NCBI GenBank assembly: GCA_963846565.1
Contig: CAWJWL010000001.1
Location: 372,001 to 436,000, forward strand
DNA: 64,000 bases
Reading direction: 5' to 3'
Source: WHSW01 sp963846565
GTDB taxonomy: Bacteria > Actinomycetota > Thermoleophilia > Solirubrobacterales > 70-9
This document shows positions 20,720-28,793 of this stretch, piece after piece; the first letter of the stretch is position 1; each line of letters starts with the position of its first letter. Under the pieces are notes generated by a model. It saw only the letters and a program-made list of their open reading frames with translations. It did no database searches and was not told the origin of the DNA. The position numbers were made by a program, and so were the translations under genes.

Positions 20720-21090
20720 CGAAGGCCGAGGTGGCCCGCTGGCTGGGTCAGTACGTGGACGCGTGGAAGACCTACGACGCCGAGGCGATCGGCGCGCTGC
20801 TCGCGGAGGACTGCGAGTACAGCTACCGGCCACACGGCGACACCATCAGCGGCCGCGAGACGATCGTCAAGTCATGGATCGAGGACGACCCGGACCCGCC
20901 CGGCAGCTACGAGGCCGCCTACGAGCCGTACGCGGTCGAGGGCGACCGAGCGGTCGCCGTCGGGTCGACCACCTACACGAAGGACGGCGCGATCCGCGTC
21001 TTTGACAACGCCTTCCTGCTTCGCTTCGACGGCGATGGCCGGTGCGCCGAGTTCACCGAGTTCTTCATGGAGCGGCGCGGCCCTGAGTAG
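20716..21090 (+). CDS. SnoaL-like / NTF2-fold protein
   Basis: 124 residues with the cone-shaped alpha+beta fold pattern of the SnoaL-like superfamily: 'YVDAWKTYDAEAIGALLAED' followed by 'YRPHGDTISGRETIVKSWIE' and 'FDNAFLLRFDGDGRCAEFTE'. Members include polyketide cyclases, limonene-epoxide-hydrolase-like enzymes and ligand-binding proteins, so no reaction is assigned. The ATG overlaps the menE stop (ATGA), implying co-translation with menE. A link to menaquinone is possible but unproven. Its TAG stop forms part of the predicted ilvC -10 box. Confidence 0.75.
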   Translation: MTKAEVARWLGQYVDAWKTYDAEAIGALLAEDCEYSYRPHGDTISGRETIVKSWIEDDPDPPGSYEAAYEPYAVEGDRAVAVGSTTYTKDGAIRVFDNAFLLRFDGDGRCAEFTEFFMERRGPE

Positions 21091-21093
21091 CAT
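21088..21093 (+). promoter_or_regulatory. -10 box of ilvC
   Basis: TAGCAT lies 8 nt before the ilvC ATG. Its first three bases are the stop codon of the SnoaL-like gene. Confidence 0.5.
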
Positions 21094-21101
21094 GCCGCGC
21101 C

Positions 21102-22106
21102 ATGCCTGACGACAAGATCTTCTACGACGACGACGCCAACCCCTCCGCGCTCGAGGGCAAGACGATCGCGATCCTCGGCTACGGATCGCAGGGTCATGCG
21201 CACGCGCTCAACCTGAAGGAGTCCGGCCACGATGTCGTCGTCGGGCTGCGGCCCGGCTCCTCGAGCCGCGCGAAGGCCGAGGAGGCGGGGCTCGAGGTAC
21301 TCGACGTCGCCGACGCGGCGAGTCGCGGCGACATCGTCATGGTCCTGCTGCCGGACGAGAAGCAGGGTGAGATCTGGGAATCGGAGATCCGCGACGGGGT
21401 CGCGCCGGGGAACCTGCTCATGTTCGGCCACGGCTTCGCGATTCACTTCGGCGAGATCGACGTGCCGGCCGGTGTCGATGTCGGCATGGTCGCGCCGAAG
21501 GGCCCGGGGCACCTGGTCCGCCGCACCTTCGAGGAGGGCAAGGGCGTTCCCTGCCTGATGGCGGTGCACCAGGACGAGAGCGGCGACGCCACGGATCTCG
21601 TGCTCGCCTACGCGAGCGGGATCGGCGGCGGGCGCGCCGGGATCATCGAGACGACCTTCAAGGACGAGTGCGAGACCGATCTCTTCGGCGAGCAGGCGGT
21701 CCTTTGCGGCGGCGCCACCGAGCTCGTTCGCGCCGGGTTCGAGACCCTGGTCGAGGCCGGCTACGACCCCCGCCTCGCCTATTTCGAGACCCTGCACGAG
21801 CTGAAGCTGATCGTCGACCTGATGTACGAGAAGGGCGTTCAGGGGATGCGTTACTCGATCTCGAACACGGCCGAGTACGGCGACATGACCCGCGGGCCGA
21901 AGGTGATCGGCCCCGAGGTACGCGAGGCGATGAAGCAGGTCCTCACCGACATCCAGTCGGGCGAGTTCGCGAAGGAGTGGATCGCGGAGAACCGGGCCGG
22001 GGCGGAGAACTTCAACCGCCTCCGCGACGAGGCCAAGGGCCACCAGGTCGAGACCGTCGGCAAGGAGCTGCGCTCGATGATGCCCTGGATCGATCAGGAG
22101 TTCTAG
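21102..22106 (+). CDS. ilvC: Ketol-acid reductoisomerase
   Basis: 334 residues, class I size. Converts acetolactate or acetohydroxybutyrate to dihydroxy acids with NAD(P)H and Mg. The nucleotide-binding loop is 'AILGYGSQGHAHALNLKESG'. Metal and substrate ligands are in 'KDECETDLFGEQAVLCGG' and 'YFETLHELKLIVDLMYEKG'. The C-terminal 'SISNTAEYGDMTRGPKVI' is characteristic. It works downstream of ilvBN, 13 kb away, and has its own leaderless-type promoter. No ilvD was found in the window. Confidence 0.97.
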   Translation: MPDDKIFYDDDANPSALEGKTIAILGYGSQGHAHALNLKESGHDVVVGLRPGSSSRAKAEEAGLEVLDVADAASRGDIVMVLLPDEKQGEIWESEIRDGVAPGNLLMFGHGFAIHFGEIDVPAGVDVGMVAPKGPGHLVRRTFEEGKGVPCLMAVHQDESGDATDLVLAYASGIGGGRAGIIETTFKDECETDLFGEQAVLCGGATELVRAGFETLVEAGYDPRLAYFETLHELKLIVDLMYEKGVQGMRYSISNTAEYGDMTRGPKVIGPEVREAMKQVLTDIQSGEFAKEWIAENRAGAENFNRLRDEAKGHQVETVGKELRSMMPWIDQEF

Positions 22107-22156
22107 CCGGGCCGCCTGCGATCGTTCGGGCCCCCACCCCGATCTTGGGAGGTCCG

Positions 22157-22840
22157 ATGGAAGCCGCATCCCCGCCGACCCCACCGACCGTACCGCCGTC
22201 CGCGCCAGGTGGTGATGCCTACCCGGTTACCTTCGCTGTCGAGTACCCGGAGCGGGATCTCAATCGCCTCAGCACCTTCTTCCGCCTCTTCGCGGCAATC
22301 CCGATCGTGATCGTCGCCGCGGCGATCACCGGCTTCTCGATGAGCTACGACGACGTCGGTGAAACCGCCCAGACGGTCGTCATCGGGGGAATCGGCCTGC
22401 TCTTCCTGCCGCCGCTCCTGATGATCCTGTTCCGGGAGAAGTACCCGCGGTGGTGGTTCGACTGGAACCTCAGCTTCCAGCGGTTCGAGAATCGCCTCGG
22501 CGTCTACATCGCGCTCATGGACGACCAATATCCATCCACGGACGAGGAGCAGGCTGTACACCTCGACTACGACTATCCGGACGTCCAGAGCGACCTCCAG
22601 CGAGGGATGCCGTTGGTCAAGTGGTTCCTCGCGATCCCGCACTACGTCGTGCTGTTCTTTCTCACGATCGGAGGCGCGTTCGCCGTGATCTTCGCCTGGT
22701 TCGCGATTCTGTTCACCGGGCGCTACCCCCGCGGACTCTTCGACTACGTCGAGGGGGTCATGCGGTGGCACAACCGGGTGATCGGCTACGCCTTCACCCT
22801 GGTTACGGACAAATACCCGCCATTCCGGCTCGGCGCCTGA
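22157..22840 (+). CDS. DUF4389 membrane protein (first copy)
   Basis: 227 residues. A Pro-rich N-terminus is followed by 'YPVTFAVEYPERDLNRLSTF', two hydrophobic segments (~44-62, ~76-94), then 'KWFLAIPHYVVLFFLTIGG' with further TM segments and the repeated phrase 'LFTGRYPRGLFDYVEGVMRW'. This matches DUF4389, a family of actinobacterial membrane proteins of unknown function. A good Shine-Dalgarno (GGGAGG, 22147-22152) marks the ATG at 22157. It is followed 22 bp later by a paralogue, so the two probably form a complex or a duplicated pair. Confidence 0.8.
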   Translation: MEAASPPTPPTVPPSAPGGDAYPVTFAVEYPERDLNRLSTFFRLFAAIPIVIVAAAITGFSMSYDDVGETAQTVVIGGIGLLFLPPLLMILFREKYPRWWFDWNLSFQRFENRLGVYIALMDDQYPSTDEEQAVHLDYDYPDVQSDLQRGMPLVKWFLAIPHYVVLFFLTIGGAFAVIFAWFAILFTGRYPRGLFDYVEGVMRWHNRVIGYAFTLVTDKYPPFRLGA

Positions 22841-22862
22841 GCGCCACGAGAGGGGAGTAACG

Positions 22863-23477
22863 ATGGAAGCCACGCCACCGCCGCAGCCGCCCGCCGCACC
22901 GGCCTCGGCCGCTTACCCGGTCCGCGTCGACGCCGTCTATCCGACCGAGCTCAACCGCTTTCTGCCGCTGGTGAAGTGGCTGCTCGCGTTCCCGCACTAC
23001 TTCGTCCTCGGGATCCTCGGGATCGCGGTCTTCTTCGCCAAGATCTACGCGTTCTTCCACGTCCTCTTCACCGGTCGCTATCCGGAGGGCGTCTTCATCT
23101 TCGTCCGCAACTGGCTCAACTGGGCGTGGGACGTGACCGCCTACATCATGCTGCTCCACGACGACTACCCGCCGTTCTCGCTCGAGCGCGAGGGGCGCCC
23201 GACGACGCTCGAGATCGACTACCCGGCGAATGGCATCGCCAACTGGCGCCCGCTCGTCCACTGGATCCTGATCTTCCCCTTCGCGTTCCTCACCAGCATC
23301 CTGGCGGCGGTCGCCGGGTTCGTCGCGTTCATCGGCATCTTCGTGATCCTGTTCACGGGCGCGCTGCCGCAAGGGATGTTCAAGCTGATCCTGATCCCGA
23401 ACCGCTGGAACTACCGGACGGTCGCCTACGCCGGCTACATGGTCGACCGCTACCCGCCGTTCGACTGGGACGAGTAG
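22863..23477 (+). CDS. DUF4389 membrane protein (second copy)
   Basis: 204 residues, paralogous to the preceding gene: the same Pro-rich head, 'YPVRVDAVYPTELNRFLPLV', 'KWLLAFPHYFVLGILGIAV', 'VLFTGRYPEGVFIFVRNWLN', then a second half repeating 'VHWILIFPFAFLTSILAAV' and 'RYPPFDWDE'. Each half carries two membrane segments, so the protein looks like an internal duplication. A strong Shine-Dalgarno (GAGGGGAG) precedes the ATG. Its 3' end overlaps the convergent AbiEi/DUF559 gene by 28 bp. The function is unknown. Confidence 0.8.
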   Translation: MEATPPPQPPAAPASAAYPVRVDAVYPTELNRFLPLVKWLLAFPHYFVLGILGIAVFFAKIYAFFHVLFTGRYPEGVFIFVRNWLNWAWDVTAYIMLLHDDYPPFSLEREGRPTTLEIDYPANGIANWRPLVHWILIFPFAFLTSILAAVAGFVAFIGIFVILFTGALPQGMFKLILIPNRWNYRTVAYAGYMVDRYPPFDWDE

Positions 23478-24382
23478 CGGGTTCGGTACGCGGCGGCGAT
23501 TCGCGACGCCACCGTCGCGGGGTCGCCGACGAGCTGGCGCCAGGTGACCCTGATCACGACGTAACCGCATGCGACGAGCTTCGCATCACGCGCCCGATCA
23601 CGTTCGAAAGCCGCCCGGTCGCCGTGGAACTCGAAGCCGTCGAACTCGACCACGAGGCCTGCCTGTGGCCAGAGCACGTCGACCTCGAAGCCAAAGAGAG
23701 GCTCGTTCGCGAGTGGGACCGGGAGGCCGTCCGCGGCGAGTAGGCGGAGCAGCCGCCGCTCGGCCTGCGAGCGGGTGAACGGGGTCGGCCCGGCGAGCAG
23801 GCGGCGCAGGCGCGCGGCCCCATGGACACGCGGGCGACGCTGGAGTAACGCGAGGAGGTGCCCGCGCGTGGCGGCACCGCCCCGCTGCGCCCGACCGATC
23901 GCCCACTCGACCTCGTCATCGGTCGCATCGCCGGCGAAGTCGACGATCGTGCGCGAGGGACTCGTGATCGGGACGCCGTGGCGCATCGCGATCTCGTCAG
24001 GTTCGAGCGACCGCGTGGTGTGCACGCGGATGCCGTCCCGGGGCGCGAGCTTCCGCCGGACGACGACCAGCTCGATCGGCGACGGCCGTGGGTCGGTCGC
24101 CTCCCCCCACCACAGGTGGACGGCGCTCCGATGCCCGACGACGGCGCCCGGACGGCAGGCCAACACGGCCGCCATCTCCTCGGCGTAGGGCGGCTCCGCG
24201 TCGTGTCCGAGCAGGTAGACGCCGCAGTAGCGCGGGATGAGCAGGCCGCTGCGAAGCCACGAGTTGACGCGCTCGTCGGTGAATCCGAGGCCGCGCAGGT
24301 CTTCGCGCGTCACGCAGCCTTGCTGCCGTCCGGCGAGTCGTGAGACCGGTGTCAGCCGTCTGATCCGCGGTTTGCGTTCCAT
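23450..24382 (-). CDS. AbiEi-like antitoxin-domain / DUF559 (VSR-endonuclease-fold) protein
   Basis: 310 residues in two parts. Residues ~10-70 ('AGRQQGCVTREDLRGLGFTD', 'YCGVYLLG') resemble the winged-helix N-terminus of type IV antitoxin AbiEi proteins. The middle matches the AbiEi C-terminal region ('VHTTRSLEPDEIAMRHGVPI', 'TSPSRTIVDFAGDATDDEVE'). The last ~95 residues are a DUF559 domain ('FEVDVLWPQAGLVVEFDGFE', 'FHGDRAAFERDRARDAKLVA', 'GYVVIRVTWRQL'), a fold shared with very-short-patch-repair endonucleases. No AbiEii toxin gene is nearby, so it is an orphan. It could be a defence remnant or a nucleic-acid-acting enzyme. Convergent overlap with the DUF4389 gene. Confidence 0.75.
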   Translation of the reverse strand: MERKPRIRRLTPVSRLAGRQQGCVTREDLRGLGFTDERVNSWLRSGLLIPRYCGVYLLGHDAEPPYAEEMAAVLACRPGAVVGHRSAVHLWWGEATDPRPSPIELVVVRRKLAPRDGIRVHTTRSLEPDEIAMRHGVPITSPSRTIVDFAGDATDDEVEWAIGRAQRGGAATRGHLLALLQRRPRVHGAARLRRLLAGPTPFTRSQAERRLLRLLAADGLPVPLANEPLFGFEVDVLWPQAGLVVEFDGFEFHGDRAAFERDRARDAKLVACGYVVIRVTWRQLVGDPATVASRIAAAYRTRYSSQSNGG

Positions 24383-24428
24383 ATGAACGCAAAGCCCGGA
24401 ACAGACTGATTCGCCCCCGGGGCGCGCG

Positions 24429-24839
24429 CTACTGGTCGGCGATCGGGCCCGAGCGGGTCTCGCCCTCGGGCATGCGGCCGTCGCGGCCGACGTATCCGCC
24501 CTCGGCGCCGATGATCACGTAGACGGCGTTGTCGTCGCCGGCGTTGCGGATCTTGCGATGGACCGGGGCGTCGACGCGGGCCAGGCCACCCGTCGAGAGC
24601 GGGTAGCTCGTGCCGTCCCCGAGCTCGATCTCGACGTTCCCGGCGATCACGACGTAGAGCTCCTGCTGGCGCTCGTGGTAGTGAAAGCCGCCCTCGAAGC
24701 CGGGCGGGAGGACGATCGCGTTGACGCCGAACTCGGTCACGCCGAGTCCCTTGCGGATCTTCCGAAAGCCCGGATCGAAGCCGAGGGCGTCGATCGAGCC
24801 GATCGAATAGCCGTCCCCGTTGGCGATCTCCTCGCTCAT
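24429..24839 (-). CDS. Cupin-domain protein
   Basis: 136 residues, one conserved beta-barrel of the cupin superfamily. The metal-binding motif 1 lies in 'FEGGFHYHERQQELYVVIAG' (His, His, Glu) and motif 2 near 'LARVDAPVHRKIRNAG' (His). It could be a small metal-dependent isomerase or dioxygenase or a binding protein; no substrate can be assigned. The start is supported by a minus-strand TAGGAT box (24848-24853) 8 nt upstream. It is divergent from serC, with the two -10 boxes about 45 bp apart. Confidence 0.82.
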   Translation of the reverse strand: MSEEIANGDGYSIGSIDALGFDPGFRKIRKGLGVTEFGVNAIVLPPGFEGGFHYHERQQELYVVIAGNVEIELGDGTSYPLSTGGLARVDAPVHRKIRNAGDDNAVYVIIGAEGGYVGRDGRMPEGETRSGPIADQ

Positions 24840-24847
24840 TGCGCGGC

Positions 24848-24853
24848 ATCCTA
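24848..24853 (-). promoter_or_regulatory. -10 box of the cupin gene
   Basis: Minus-strand TAGGAT lies 8 nt before the cupin ATG. Confidence 0.5.
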
Positions 24854-24897
24854 ATGGGAGCGCCCGCGCGAGGCGCGTGCCCGTCGGGCAGGTTCCC

Positions 24898-24903
24898 TAC
24901 CCT
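24898..24903 (+). promoter_or_regulatory. -10 box of serCA
   Basis: TACCCT lies 10 nt before the serC ATG. It supports the ATG at 24914 and argues against a longer N-terminus from 24839. Confidence 0.45.
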
Positions 24904-24913
24904 GATCGATCCG

Positions 24914-26041
24914 ATGACGACCAACGCGACCGAGATCTCGATTCCGGCCGATATCCGCCCGGCCGACGGCCGCTTCGGCTCGGGCCCGTCGAGGGTCCGG
25001 CCGGACGCGCTCGCGGCGCTCGCGGAGCAGGGGGATGTGCTCGGTACCTCCCATCGCCAGCAGCCGGCCCGCGAGTTGGTGCGCCGCGTCCGTGAGGGGC
25101 TCGCCGAGCTGCTCGGCGCACCCGAGGGATACGAGGTGCTGCTCGGCAACGGAGGGACGACGGCGTTCTGGGACGCCGCCGCCGCCGGTCTCATCCGCGA
25201 GCGCGCGCTGCATCTGAGCTACGGCGAGTTCTCGAGCAAGTTCGCGAAGGTGACCGCGGCCGCTCCGTTCCTGGGCGATCCGATCGTCGTCGAGGCTGAG
25301 CCCGGAAGCGCACCCGAGCCGGTCGCCGAGACGGGCGTGGACGCACTCGCCTGGGCGCAGAACGAGACCTCGACCGGAGTAATGGTCCCCGTCCTTCGCC
25401 CCGACGGTGCCGGCGACGCTCTCGTCCTCATCGACGCGACCTCCGGCGCCGGTGCGCTACCCGTGGACCTCGCCGAGTCCGACGTCTACTACTTCGCTCC
25501 GCAGAAGGCCTTCGGCGGCGACGGCGGGCTCTGGCTCGCGGTCGCGAGCCCGGCCGCGATCGCGCGGATCGAGGAGCTCGACGGCGCCACCGATCGCTGG
25601 CAGCCCGCCTCGCTGTCGCTTGCGACCGCGCTCGAGAACTCGCGCAAGCAGCAGACCTACAACACGCCGGCGCTCGCGACCGTCTTCCTGCTCGTCGACC
25701 AGGTCGAGTGGATGCTCGCCGAGGGCGGGCTCGACTTCTGCGTCGATCGCTGCCGGGCTTCGGCTGATCATCTCTACGGCTGGGCGGAGGCCGGGCCGCA
25801 CACCTCGCCTTATGTGGCCGAGGCCGAGAAGCGCTCGCTCACGGTCGCGACGATCGACTTCGACGACGAGGTCGACGCCGGAGCGATCGCCGCCACGCTG
25901 CGCGCGAACGGGATCGTCGACGTCGAGCCCTACCGCAAGCTCGGCCGCAACCAGCTGCGGGTCGCCATGTTCCCCTCGATCCCGACCGCGGACATCGAGG
26001 CGCTCACGGCGTCCATCGACTACGTGATGGAGCGGCTCTGA
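24914..26041 (+). CDS. serC: Phosphoserine aminotransferase
   Basis: 375 residues, PLP-dependent class V aminotransferase that makes 3-phosphoserine. 'RFGSGPSRVRPDAL' and 'LGTSHRQQPARELVRRVREG' at the N-terminus and 'VYYFAPQKAFGGDGGLWLAV' with the PLP lysine match the actinobacterial SerC type. 'NTPALATVFLLVDQVEWML' and 'YRKLGRNQLRVAMFPSI' complete the family pattern. A longer reading frame from 24839 exists, but the promoter and family length favour 24914. The stop overlaps the serA start by one base (TGATG), forming a serCA operon. Confidence 0.94.
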   Translation: MTTNATEISIPADIRPADGRFGSGPSRVRPDALAALAEQGDVLGTSHRQQPARELVRRVREGLAELLGAPEGYEVLLGNGGTTAFWDAAAAGLIRERALHLSYGEFSSKFAKVTAAAPFLGDPIVVEAEPGSAPEPVAETGVDALAWAQNETSTGVMVPVLRPDGAGDALVLIDATSGAGALPVDLAESDVYYFAPQKAFGGDGGLWLAVASPAAIARIEELDGATDRWQPASLSLATALENSRKQQTYNTPALATVFLLVDQVEWMLAEGGLDFCVDRCRASADHLYGWAEAGPHTSPYVAEAEKRSLTVATIDFDDEVDAGAIAATLRANGIVDVEPYRKLGRNQLRVAMFPSIPTADIEALTASIDYVMERL

Positions 26042-27651
26042 TGGCGGACCGCACGCTCATCGACGCGGTCCCGCGCGTGCTCGTGAAGGAGAAGATCGCC
26101 GAGTCGGGCGTCGAGCTCCTGCGCAGCCAGTTCGACGTCGAGCTGGGCCTCGATTGGGACGACGCCGAGCTCGAGCGGCGGATCGGCGAGTTCGACGCGA
26201 TCCTGATCCGCTCGGCGACCAAGCTGACCGCCGACCTGATCGGCCGGGCGGACCGCCTGCGGGTGATCGGCCGGGCCGGAACCGGTGTCGACAACGTCGA
26301 CATCGAGGCCGCGACCAAGCGCGGGATCATCGTCGCCAACGCGCCCGAGTCGAACTCGATCGCCGCCGCGGAGCACACGCTCGCACTCGCCCTCGCCCTC
26401 TGCCGCAACGTGCCCCAGGCGCACGGCACCCTGGTCGCGGGCGAGTGGGCGCGCTCGAGGTTCGGCGGCAACGAGCTCTACGGCAAGACGCTCGGCGTCG
26501 TCGGCTTCGGCCGCATCGGGCAGCTGGTGGCGAAGCGGGCGCAGGCCTTCGACATGGCGGTCGTCGCCTTCGACAAGTTCGTCACCGCGGAGCGCTTTCG
26601 CGAGCTCGGCGCGGAGGGCGCCGAGAGCCTCGAGGATCTCTACGCGCGCGCCGACATCATCACCCTGCACGTGCCGAAGACGCCGGAGACCGAGGGGATG
26701 ATCAACGACGAGGCGATCGCGAAGATGCGCGACGGCGTACGCATCGTCAACTGCGCGCGCGGCCCGCTGATCGACCTCGAGGCGCTCCAGCGCGGGCTCG
26801 AGTCGGGCAAGGTCGCGGGCGCCGCCCTCGACGTCTTCCCGGAGGAGCCGTTCACCGAGCACCCGCTGTTCGAGCGTGGCGACGTCGTCGTCACGCCGCA
26901 CCTGGGCGCCTCGACGGCGGAGGCGCAGGACCGCGCCGGGACCGACACGGCGGAGCAAGTCGCGGCTGCATTGACGGGTGGCGTGGTCACCAACGCGGTC
27001 AACATCGCCGCCGTGCGCCCAGAGGCGATGGAGGCGCTGGCTCCGTTCGTCCCGCTCTGCGAGAGCCTCGGCAAGATCGCGCAGGGGCTCGGCGTCGGGG
27101 CGATCGACCGGGTCCAGGTCGAGTTCCGCGGCCGGATCGCGGAGCACGACACCCGCCTGCTCGGGATCGCGGTCCTCGTCGGAATTCTCTCCGGGCACAC
27201 CGAGGAGCCCGTCAACCTCGTCAACGCGCCCTCGATGGCGGAGGACCGCGGCATCGAGATCGCCGAGCTCAAAGAGCAGGCGTCGGATGAGTTCACCGAG
27301 CTCGTCGTCGTCCGCATCGGCGAGGGCGAGGACGCGGTCGAGGTCGCCGGCACGGCGGTCGGCCCGCGCAGCCTTCCGCACCTCGTGCGCGTCTGGGGGC
27401 AGGGTTTCTACCTCCCGATCGCCGAGCACCTTGCGATCTTCCGCTACGCCGACCAGCCGGGCATGATCGGTCGCGTCGGGAACGCGTTCGGCGAGCACGG
27501 CGTGAACATCGTCTCCGCTGCCGTCGGCGCTTCCGAGGACGAGCGCGAGGCGGTGATGGCGCTGACCACCGATGCGCCGGTCCCGGACGGCGTCGTCACC
27601 GAGATCGCCACGGGCGACGGCTTCTTCGTCGGCCGCGCGGTAGACCTCTGA
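26041..27651 (+). CDS. serA: D-3-phosphoglycerate dehydrogenase
   Basis: 536 residues, the long (type I, ASB plus ACT) form. Oxidises 3-phosphoglycerate, the first step of serine synthesis. 'IGRAGTGVDNVDIEAATKRG' and the NAD loop 'GVVGFGRIGQLVAKRA' lie in the N-terminal part. Catalytic Arg is in 'NCARGPLIDLEAL', and the Glu/His pair lies in 'VFPEEPFTEHPLF' and 'TPHLGASTAEAQDRAG'. From about residue 320 comes the ASB domain, and the last ~75 residues are an ACT domain ('FRYADQPGMIGRVGNAFGEH', 'GVNIVSAAVG') that probably gives serine feedback. Co-translated with serC. Confidence 0.96.
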   Translation: MADRTLIDAVPRVLVKEKIAESGVELLRSQFDVELGLDWDDAELERRIGEFDAILIRSATKLTADLIGRADRLRVIGRAGTGVDNVDIEAATKRGIIVANAPESNSIAAAEHTLALALALCRNVPQAHGTLVAGEWARSRFGGNELYGKTLGVVGFGRIGQLVAKRAQAFDMAVVAFDKFVTAERFRELGAEGAESLEDLYARADIITLHVPKTPETEGMINDEAIAKMRDGVRIVNCARGPLIDLEALQRGLESGKVAGAALDVFPEEPFTEHPLFERGDVVVTPHLGASTAEAQDRAGTDTAEQVAAALTGGVVTNAVNIAAVRPEAMEALAPFVPLCESLGKIAQGLGVGAIDRVQVEFRGRIAEHDTRLLGIAVLVGILSGHTEEPVNLVNAPSMAEDRGIEIAELKEQASDEFTELVVVRIGEGEDAVEVAGTAVGPRSLPHLVRVWGQGFYLPIAEHLAIFRYADQPGMIGRVGNAFGEHGVNIVSAAVGASEDEREAVMALTTDAPVPDGVVTEIATGDGFFVGRAVDL

Positions 27652-27654
27652 ATA

Positions 27655-27707
27655 CCTGACGTTCCGCCCGCCTCCTCGGCTTCGCCTCCGGGGGCGGCCG
27701 GGTCAGG
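27655..27707. terminator. Hairpin after serA
   Basis: CCTGAC (27655-27660) pairs with GTCAGG (27702-27707), and inside it CCGCCC pairs with GGGCGG, giving a long GC-rich stem-loop directly behind serA and just before the next promoter. The loop contains CCTCCTCGGCTTCGCCT, which resembles the 3' end of cimA. Confidence 0.6.
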
Positions 27708-27708
27708 C

Positions 27709-27714
27709 TAGGGT
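27709..27714 (+). promoter_or_regulatory. -10 box of the quinone-oxidoreductase-like gene
   Basis: TAGGGT lies 6 nt before the ATG at 27721, the leaderless layout. Confidence 0.5.
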
Positions 27715-27720
27715 CCGCGT

Positions 27721-28749
27721 ATGCGCGCAGTCGTGATCCCGAAGCACGGGGCCCCGGACGTGCTCCGCGTGGAGGAGCGGCCGGATCCGCCGTGTGGGCC
27801 GGGCGAGGTGCGGGTGGCCGTCAAGGCCGCGGGGATCAACTTCGCCGATCTGCTCGCTCGCGCCGGCGTCTACCCGGACGCGCCGCCGACCCCATGCGTG
27901 GTCGGCTACGAGGCTGCGGGCGAGGTCGAGAGCGTCGGCGCCGGGGTCGAGGAGTTCGCCGTCGGCGACCGGGTGATCGCCGGGACGAAGTTCAACGGTC
28001 AAGCGGAGCTGGTCAGCGTGCCGGTGAATCAGGTGATCCCGCTGCCGGAGCGGTTCACCTTCGAGCAGGGCGCGGCCGTCGTCGTCAACTACACGACCGC
28101 CTACGCCGGGCTCATCGTCATGGGCGGGTTGAAGGCGGGGGAGAGGGTGCTGATCCACGCTGCCGCCGGCGGGGTCGGGATCTCCGCGACTCAGGTCGCG
28201 AAGCGGATCGGCGCCGAGATCTTCGGCACCGCATCGGCCTCCAAGCACGAGGCGATCCTCGCCCAGGGTGTCGACCACGCGATCGACTACCGCACCAAGG
28301 ACTTCGCCGAGGAGGTCCGGCGGATCACCGGCGGCGACGGCATCGACGTCGCCTTCGACGCGCTCGGGCCGAAGAGCTTTCGCAAGGACTACCGCCTTTT
28401 GCGCTCGGGCGGACGGCTGATCATGTACGGCTTCTCCGAATCGGAGTCCGCCGGCGGTCGGAACATCCCGGCGCTGCTCGGCACGCTCGCCCGCGCGCCG
28501 TTCGCGACCACGCCGTGGTGGAAGAGCCTGGCCGTGATGAACGAGAACAAGGGCGTCTTCGGCCTCAACATGCTCACCTGGTGGACCGACGAGGGCCTCG
28601 ACCGCGTGCTCGAGCCGCTCGCGGCCGACCTCGCGGCCGGCGAGTACGACCCCGTCGTCGCCGAGGCTTTCCCGTTCGATCGCGCGGCCGACGCCCATCG
28701 ATTCATCGCGGAGCGCAAGAACATCGGCAAGGTCGTCCTCACGCCCTGA
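27721..28749 (+). CDS. Zinc-free MDR oxidoreductase (quinone oxidoreductase / VAT-1-like)
   Basis: 342 residues of the medium-chain dehydrogenase/reductase family. The N-terminal GroES-like domain has 'GEVRVAVKAAGINFADLLAR' and 'CVVGYEAAGEVESVGAGVEE'. The NADPH-binding Rossmann loop is 'VLIHAAAGGVGISATQVAKR', followed by 'EAILAQGVDHAIDYRTKDFA'. The zinc-binding cysteines of alcohol dehydrogenases are absent, which places it with zeta-crystallin-like quinone oxidoreductases, and the C-terminal 'HRFIAERKNIGKVVLTP' is like VAT-1 homologues. Probably a cytoplasmic NADPH-dependent reductase of quinones or enones. Substrate unknown. Confidence 0.85.
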   Translation: MRAVVIPKHGAPDVLRVEERPDPPCGPGEVRVAVKAAGINFADLLARAGVYPDAPPTPCVVGYEAAGEVESVGAGVEEFAVGDRVIAGTKFNGQAELVSVPVNQVIPLPERFTFEQGAAVVVNYTTAYAGLIVMGGLKAGERVLIHAAAGGVGISATQVAKRIGAEIFGTASASKHEAILAQGVDHAIDYRTKDFAEEVRRITGGDGIDVAFDALGPKSFRKDYRLLRSGGRLIMYGFSESESAGGRNIPALLGTLARAPFATTPWWKSLAVMNENKGVFGLNMLTWWTDEGLDRVLEPLAADLAAGEYDPVVAEAFPFDRAADAHRFIAERKNIGKVVLTP

Positions 28750-28779
28750 GGAATCGGCGCACTCGTCCGCCCCCAGGAC

Positions 28780-28785
28780 TAGGAT
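28780..28785 (+). promoter_or_regulatory. -10 box of the large secreted protein gene
   Basis: TAGGAT lies 8 nt before the GTG at 28794. The same bases (AGGA) could also serve as a weak Shine-Dalgarno. Confidence 0.45.
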
Positions 28786-28793
28786 CACGTGTC

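Noticed and set aside
27792..28793. Upstream extension of the large secreted protein through the MDR gene
   Set aside because: The in-frame extension is Arg-rich non-native sequence overlapping a well-supported gene. A GTG at 28794 with a promoter box and signal peptide is the real start.
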